Positions 13,563 through 17,746 of a DNA stretch of 17,746 bases are shown in pieces. The notes beneath the pieces are model-generated. The model was not told the origin of the DNA. It saw nothing but the letters and a program-made list of their open reading frames with translations, and did no database searches. Source of the stretch: an uncultured Candidatus Udaeobacter sp. (GTDB taxonomy: Bacteria > Verrucomicrobiota > Verrucomicrobiia > Chthoniobacterales > UBA10450); contig CATPAV010000117.1 in NCBI GenBank assembly GCA_955652245.1, forward strand, positions 1-17,746, read 5' to 3'. Position numbers and translations under genes: made by a program. The stretch's first letter is position 1, and every line of letters begins with the position of its first letter.

Positions 13563-15134
13563 GTGGGAGGATCAACCAAAGAGGTGTTCGCGCCAGAAGA
13601 GACCGTCCCTCCGGCCGCAGCGACGGGTTTCCTCGGTTTTCTCGCAAAATTTACCGTCCTCAAGGGAGCTCAACGCGAGTTGTGGCTCACCTTCGCGATA
13701 AAGCTGCTCATCATCTCGGCCTACTCGATCACGAACAAGACGCTGATTTTATGGCTTTCGTCGGATCTGGGGTTCAACGATCAAGCGGCGGGAGCGTTAA
13801 TCGGTTGGGTCTGGGCACCGGCGATGACCGTGTTCACTCTGTTAGCTGGGTCGGTCACCGACGCGGTCGGCCTTCGCCGAACTTTCTTTCTCGGTGTCTT
13901 TGTCTGCCTGGTCGCGCGCGCCGTCATGGTCTTCACGACAATAAAATGGCTGGCGCTTGCCGGCGGCTTATTTCCTTTGGTCATCGGGGAGGCGCTCGGC
14001 ACGCCAGTGCTGATCGCCGCCGCGCGGCGGTATTCGACTACGCGACAACGCTCGATCTCGTTCTCGATCATCTACATGGTTATGAACATTGGCTATCTGA
14101 TTGCTGCACGCATCTTCGACTACGTCCGGCAATCGTTAGGAGAACATGGCCATCTAGATCTCTTTGGATTACAGATAACAACTTACCGCACGCTGTTCCT
14201 GGTAAGCCTCGGTTTCGAGTTCCTGCTTCTGCCGACGATTTATTTCCTGCGCAGAGGAGCTGAAGCGACGGACGAAGGCGTTAAGTTCGATGCTGAGCCG
14301 GTGAGATACGCCACCGGTGCGTTCTGGGAGCGTATCTGGCTAACCGCCCGTGACAGTGCTCGAGATACCGTCCGGCTATTTCGGCGGCTGCTCAGTCAGT
14401 CTATGTTTTACCGGCTCCTTGTTTTTCTTCTCTTGATTGGATTTCTCAAGCTCATTTTCCTGCAAATGGATTACGTGTTCCCCAAGTTCGGCATTCGCGA
14501 ATTGGGGGACGGCGCTCCGATCGGTCAGCTCTCCGCGATCAATTATCTTCTGATCATTTTGCTGGTGCCAATTGTCGGCGCGCTGACGCAACAGTTCTCG
14601 GCCTATCGAATGGTCGTAGTCGGTGGAGCGATCTGCGCGGCTTCCGTGTTCGTCATGGCTTTGCCTACAGCGTGGTTCCAAGGTTCCGCGAACGGCACGA
14701 TCGGGCAATGGCTCGGCCACAGCTATCTCGGAGTCAAAGGTGGCATTCATCCGTACTACGTCATGACTGCGATCTATATCGCCATCTTCTCCGTCGGCGA
14801 AGCGTTCTACTCACCGCGAGTCTATGAGTATGCTGCCGCGATTGCTCCAAAAGGTCAGGAGGCGTCCTATGGCGCGCTTTCCTATATTCCGTTTCTTCTC
14901 GGCAAATTGCTCGTCGGGGCCGGCGGCTGGTTGTTAGCTGCGTTTTGTCCAGAACACGGTCCGCGGCGTTCCGGGATAATGTGGCTCATCTTTGCTCTGG
15001 CGGCATCGATTGCGCCGATTGGATTGCTTGTGTTCCGTCGGTACATTCGCGTCCCCGAAGCCGGGCGGCAGGATATCGAGCACCCCGTTGCGAGTACGCA
15101 CAGGAAAAATGCACAACATCGACAATCGCCTTGA
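13563..15134 (+). CDS. MFS transporter, POT/oligopeptide-transporter-like
   Basis: The 523-residue polytopic membrane protein has about 12-14 hydrophobic segments, the first near residues 45-65. The loop GSVTDAVGLRRTFFLG (96-111) after the second/third helix resembles the MFS motif-A turn (G-x-x-x-D-x-x-G-R-R). The overall size and the long loop between the two halves resemble proton-dependent oligopeptide (POT/PTR2) carriers, but the POT signature is not clear, so the substrate is unassigned. The start is the GTG at 13563, with GGAG nine bases upstream (in GCCGGAGTTC); no in-frame ATG lies nearby. The C-terminal tail (about 500-523) is hydrophilic and His/Arg-rich. It stands between ftsY and msrB with spacers of 108 and 152 bp, so it is probably a separate unit. 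Confidence 0.8.
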   Translation: MGGSTKEVFAPEETVPPAAATGFLGFLAKFTVLKGAQRELWLTFAIKLLIISAYSITNKTLILWLSSDLGFNDQAAGALIGWVWAPAMTVFTLLAGSVTDAVGLRRTFFLGVFVCLVARAVMVFTTIKWLALAGGLFPLVIGEALGTPVLIAAARRYSTTRQRSISFSIIYMVMNIGYLIAARIFDYVRQSLGEHGHLDLFGLQITTYRTLFLVSLGFEFLLLPTIYFLRRGAEATDEGVKFDAEPVRYATGAFWERIWLTARDSARDTVRLFRRLLSQSMFYRLLVFLLLIGFLKLIFLQMDYVFPKFGIRELGDGAPIGQLSAINYLLIILLVPIVGALTQQFSAYRMVVVGGAICAASVFVMALPTAWFQGSANGTIGQWLGHSYLGVKGGIHPYYVMTAIYIAIFSVGEAFYSPRVYEYAAAIAPKGQEASYGALSYIPFLLGKLLVGAGGWLLAAFCPEHGPRRSGIMWLIFALAASIAPIGLLVFRRYIRVPEAGRQDIEHPVASTHRKNAQHRQSP

Positions 15135-15286
15135 ACGAAGTTGCACCCGGCCATTTTTCGGCCTGCTTACGAATTCAATTAAAGGAGATCGATCTCACGC
15201 CGGCTCACCTGCCGGGGGAAGCTTTTGCCAGAAAGTGAACGGCTGAGCATGGGGACCGGTCTAAATCAATACGCTGGAGATTAGGG
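15135..15286. other. Intergenic spacer between transporter and msrB
   Basis: This 152-bp spacer has a short GGCC-7 nt-GGCC stem near 15149 containing five T within its loop, and the msrB ribosome-binding site at its end. It is too weak for a confident terminator call. No other feature was seen. Confidence 0.3.
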
Positions 15287-15895
15287 ATGAACAGCACGCG
15301 ATTACCACACAAGCACGGGTCGCATATAACTCTGTGGATTGGTTTGATTGGCACTATTGTTGTGATTGTCGGCTCGATTTTGTTCGGGTATGCTCAAGGA
15401 CAGAAAAAGGAAATTGAGAAGATGAATCCCAACAAAGCAGTTCCCGGCGACGCCGAGCTGCGAAGCCGGCTGACCAAAGATCAGTATCGCGTGACGCGAG
15501 AATGCGGCACCGAGACTCCATTTCAAAATGCCTACTGGGACAATCACAAGGCCGGAATCTATGTCGATATCATCACTGGCGAGCCGCTCTTCAGCTCGCT
15601 CGATAAATTCGACAGTGGCACAGGCTGGCCCAGCTTCACGAAGCCGATTTCGAAAGAGCGCGTTGTGGAAAAAAAGGATTCTTCCTTCGGAATGGAGCGC
15701 ACCGAAGTTCGCTCAAGCAAAAGCAATTCGCATCTCGGTCATATCTTTGAAGATGGGCCTCCGCCAACCGGTGAACGTTATTGCGTCAATTCGGCCGCGC
15801 TGCGTTTCATTCCGGTGGAGAAATTGAAGGAAGAGGGTTACGGCGAATATCTCGCGCTATTTCCACAGGCGGAATCGCAAAGTAGTCAGCCGTAA
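15287..15895 (+). CDS. msrB: Membrane-anchored peptide-methionine (R)-S-oxide reductase
   Basis: MsrB reduces the R form of methionine sulfoxide in proteins. The catalytic domain (about 58-185) contains GTGWPSF (111-117), SHLGHIFEDG (148-157) and the catalytic Cys166 in RYCVNSAALRF; Cys73 in RECGTETPF is the probable resolving cysteine. The usual pair of zinc Cys-x-x-Cys motifs is absent, as in zinc-free MsrBs. Residues about 14-36 form one hydrophobic helix after a short basic start, so the enzyme is likely anchored and faces the periplasm, repairing exported proteins. The ATG at 15287 is supported by GGAG seven bases upstream (15276-15279). MsrA is not fused or adjacent. Confidence 0.93.
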   Translation: MNSTRLPHKHGSHITLWIGLIGTIVVIVGSILFGYAQGQKKEIEKMNPNKAVPGDAELRSRLTKDQYRVTRECGTETPFQNAYWDNHKAGIYVDIITGEPLFSSLDKFDSGTGWPSFTKPISKERVVEKKDSSFGMERTEVRSSKSNSHLGHIFEDGPPPTGERYCVNSAALRFIPVEKLKEEGYGEYLALFPQAESQSSQP

Positions 15896-15920
15896 GCGGC
15901 GATCCGAAATCCGATAGATT

Positions 15921-16200
15921 GTGTCGACTCCGTTTCTCGAAGTCGAAGATTTTGAGACGCATTTTCCGGTCGAGACCGGACTGATTTTCAAACGTCGCCT
16001 TAGCGCGGTGCCGACTGTCGATCCAAGGCGGGAGCGCAAGCGCATTGTCCTTCCGGGCGATCCGCCTTCGCCGATGAATCCGCCGATCGCTGCCGTTTTC
16101 ATCCGGGCTGTCCGCACATGATCGAAGCATGTAAAGCAGACGTGCCCCGCTGGTCGATTAGGGAGAAAATCATTTCGCGGCGTGCATCCGCGTTCCCGAT
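15921..16200 (+). pseudogene. Remnant of oligopeptide/dipeptide ABC-transporter ATPase (OppF/DppF type)
   Basis: Starting at a GTG 25 bp after msrB, the frame reads STPFLEVEDFETHFPVETG, like the N-terminus of OppF/DppF ATPases (LLEV-x-DL-x-x-x-FPV). At about 16005-16015 it passes directly into the family's C-terminal region (SAVPTVDPRRERKRIVLPGD then PPSPMNPP). The ~250 residues between, including Walker A, Q-loop, signature and Walker B, are missing. At 16089 one G appears to be lost (ATCGCTGCC where ATCGGCTGC is expected). In the assigned frame a TGA follows at 16119-16121, while the shifted frame gives CRFHPGCPHMIEACKADVP, the Cys-rich tail typical of these ATPases. It is therefore an internally deleted and frameshifted pseudogene without ATPase function. 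The 3' limit is approximate. Confidence 0.75.
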
Positions 16201-16210
16201 ATCAGCGCCC

Positions 16211-16271
16211 TGTAGGGACGGTGATGCCGTCGAATTGTAGAAGAACGGCGCTTGGCACAAGCGCCCCTACA
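16211..16271. repeat. 61-bp palindromic element (TGTAG...CTACA family)
   Basis: The ends TGTAGGG (16211-16217) and CCCTACA (16265-16271) are perfect inverted repeats. Inside are hairpins GACGG-tgatg-CCGTC (16218-16232) and GGCGCTTG-gca-CAAGCGCC (near 16248-16266). The architecture equals that of the element inserted at 4308-4382: TGTAG ends plus two GC-rich stems separated by an AT-richer middle. It lies between the ABC-ATPase remnant and rarD. Confidence 0.75.
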
Positions 16272-16291
16272 ACCGATATGGAGTCGTCACT

Positions 16292-17227
16292 ATGTCGAAA
16301 CAATCTGACAAATCGCATGAGACTTTGGCGCTTGCTGCCGGAATCGCCGCGTTTACGACGTGGGGACTCGTTCCCATTTATTGGAAGCTGCTCAAGGCAG
16401 TTCCAGCCACTGAGATTCTTGCGCACCGTTTTGTTTGGACGTCGATCTTCTTAATCGCATTGCTCGCCTGGCAGCGCCGCTGGACCGAAGTGAAAACCAA
16501 TGTCCGATCGCGGCGCGCGAGGCTCTATTGTCTGGCAAGCGGCTCGATGATCGCGATCACCTGGTTTTTGTACATCTGGGCAGTAATCATTGGTCGCGTC
16601 ATCGAAACGAGTCTCGGTTATTTCATGACGCCGCTCATGAATGTTTTGCTTGGCGCAGTTTTCCTGCGCGAGCGGCTCACGCGCTGGCAATTCGTTTCCG
16701 TTCTGCTCGGAACGATAGGCGTTTTGAATCTGACTTTCGGTTACGGGCACCCTCCCTGGGTGGCGTTATCATTGTGCACCACGTTCGGCCTTTATGGATT
16801 GCTCCGGAAAAAATCCGGCACGGCGGCAATTCCCGGTTTGTTCATCGAAACGGTGTTGCTCGTGCCGCTGGCTATTGCCTATCTCGTTTTTTTAAAGACG
16901 AACGGCCACTTAATTTTTGGACCGGCGCACATTTCATTGTCGATCTTGTTAATGAGCGCGGGGATTGTCACAGCGGTGCCGCAGGTTTGGTTCGGGTACG
17001 CTGCGCAGCATTTGCGCCTTACGACACTTGGTTTTTTGCAGTATCTGGCGCCAACCGGCACATTCTTCCTCGGCGTGTTTGTTTACCACGAGCCATTCAC
17101 GCGCAACCATCTTATCACGTTCGCGATAATCTGGATCGCACTCGCGATCTTTACCGGCGACGCGGTTATGCGATGGCGTTCGGCGCGGACGCGCGAAGCA
17201 GCAACATCGCTCGTGGGATCAGCATAG
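16292..17227 (+). CDS. rarD: RarD-type EamA (drug/metabolite) transporter
   Basis: The 311-residue protein has about ten transmembrane helices in two EamA-like halves. RarD family hallmarks are TTWGLVPIYWKLL (22-34), EILAHRFVWT (41-50), WFLYIWAV (91-98), ETSLGYFMTPLMNVLLG (105-121), and LQYLAPTGTFFLGVFVYHEPF in the second half. RarD (chloramphenicol-sensitive protein in E. coli) is a putative permease whose natural substrate is not settled. The ATG at 16292 has GGAG eight bases upstream (16280-16283), just after the palindromic element. It is a single-gene unit between the element and the next gene 84 bp downstream. Confidence 0.9.
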   Translation: MSKQSDKSHETLALAAGIAAFTTWGLVPIYWKLLKAVPATEILAHRFVWTSIFLIALLAWQRRWTEVKTNVRSRRARLYCLASGSMIAITWFLYIWAVIIGRVIETSLGYFMTPLMNVLLGAVFLRERLTRWQFVSVLLGTIGVLNLTFGYGHPPWVALSLCTTFGLYGLLRKKSGTAAIPGLFIETVLLVPLAIAYLVFLKTNGHLIFGPAHISLSILLMSAGIVTAVPQVWFGYAAQHLRLTTLGFLQYLAPTGTFFLGVFVYHEPFTRNHLITFAIIWIALAIFTGDAVMRWRSARTREAATSLVGSA

Positions 17228-17311
17228 ACGTGGTGTGATCGGCCAGAAGATTGCGCGAACGTGTCGAGTTCGTTGAAACGGTCTGACCGTGCTTTAGATT
17301 GCAAGAGCAGA

Positions 17312-17746
17312 ATGAGAAAAGACGATTTCGATTACGCGATTGAGAACACGCAGGTGATCCTCGCGCCGGAGCAGCAGATCGCGACCTTCGGCACAACGAG
17401 CTTTCACTTTTATCTCATCTCCGAATTGATGGACCGCGTCGATCAGGTCCGGATCCGGAACGGAAAAATTCACGCCGAGCGCCCGCAAATTCTCACTCCG
17501 GAACATTTTAGCCGTTTATTGCTCGAAGGATTCGGCGATAAAGCGCAGCGTTATGTCGATCAATTGCGCGAATATGCGCGCAACATCACGGTTCTGCGTT
17601 ACGGATTTCAATTTCGCAAAACGAATGTGGCAGAGGAGACGATCCGTGACTCGATTGACGCCGTGATCGCGCGCACAAAGCGCCGCGTAGAAAACGCGGA
17701 GGAACCGCTCAGCGCCATTATTCAAGGCGTAGACGACGCCTGGGAA
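17312..17746 (+). CDS. Unrecognised conserved-looking protein (3' partial)
   Basis: An open frame starts at the ATG at 17312 (MRKDDFDYAIENTQVILAPE) and runs 145 codons to the right edge without a stop, so the gene continues outside the window. The visible part is soluble, with no signal peptide or membrane helix. It has an N-terminal mixed region (TFGTTSFHFYLISELMDRVD, near 29-48), LTPEHFSRLLLEGFGDKAQRY near 61-81, and a charged, likely helical part (IARTKRRVENAEEPLSAI) ending at GVDDAWE. Codon use resembles neighbouring real genes and the overlapping minus-strand frames look like shadows. I do not recognise a family or catalytic motif. A weak AGAGCAG sits just upstream as a possible ribosome-binding site. 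Confidence 0.75.
   Translation, partial: MRKDDFDYAIENTQVILAPEQQIATFGTTSFHFYLISELMDRVDQVRIRNGKIHAERPQILTPEHFSRLLLEGFGDKAQRYVDQLREYARNITVLRYGFQFRKTNVAEETIRDSIDAVIARTKRRVENAEEPLSAIIQGVDDAWE

Noticed and set aside
13487..14263. 258-codon plus-strand frame overlapping the transporter
   Set aside because: Arg-rich composition and full overlap with the hydrophobic transporter frame mark it as a shadow frame.
1..17746. CRISPR array, tRNA, rRNA, transposase or phage genes
   Set aside because: No regularly spaced direct repeats, no recognised cloverleaf or rRNA sequence, and no transposase, integrase or phage-like protein were found on either strand.

Overview
This 17.7 kb window (about 54% GC by eye) looks like a chromosomal piece of a Gram-negative, probably free-living bacterium. 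It carries lipid A synthesis (lpxB), GDP-fucose synthesis, a complete RibBA/RibH riboflavin pair and the housekeeping genes nusB and ftsY. The gene order, the uncharacterised membrane and secreted proteins, and the abundance of short palindromic repeats suggest a soil Verrucomicrobiota lineage (Chthoniobacterales / Udaeobacter-like). That assignment is inference from protein style and repeats, not from a marker gene such as 16S rRNA, which is absent.

Left part (1-3890): a plus-strand membrane-anchored protein that enters from beyond the left edge meets, stop codon on stop codon, a minus-strand pair. That pair is a HIT-domain hydrolase translationally coupled (ATGA) to a small membrane protein. 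A repeat-rich spacer with three small hairpins precedes a plus-strand ATP-grasp-like protein.

Centre left (3891-9176, all minus strand): five tightly packed genes read as one probable operon, fcl - Gfo/Idh oxidoreductase - lpxB - kynB - ArnT/PMT-type glycosyltransferase. Four of them fit cell-envelope glycan or lipid A assembly. The oxidoreductase next to lpxB may be a UDP-GlcNAc 3-dehydrogenase (GnnA-like), which would imply amide-linked lipid A. The kynurenine formamidase is the outlier.

Centre right (9342-13454, plus strand): a secreted protein gene broken by a frameshift, then ribBA - ribH - nusB, and ftsY behind a 123-bp inverted-repeat element.

Right part (13563-17746, plus strand): an MFS/POT-like transporter, a membrane-anchored MsrB, a collapsed remnant of an oligopeptide ABC-transporter ATPase gene, a short palindromic element, rarD, and the first 145 codons of an unrecognised gene that runs off the right edge.

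The most striking structure is a set of small palindromic elements in two families, with TGTAG...CTACA ends or TGTCAT...ATGACA ends. One 75-bp copy sits exactly in frame inside the glycosyltransferase gene and adds 25 residues in a hydrophilic loop. Another supplies that same gene's start codon and an apparent ribosome-binding site. No CRISPR array, tRNA, rRNA, phage or transposase gene, and no convincing new defence system was seen.
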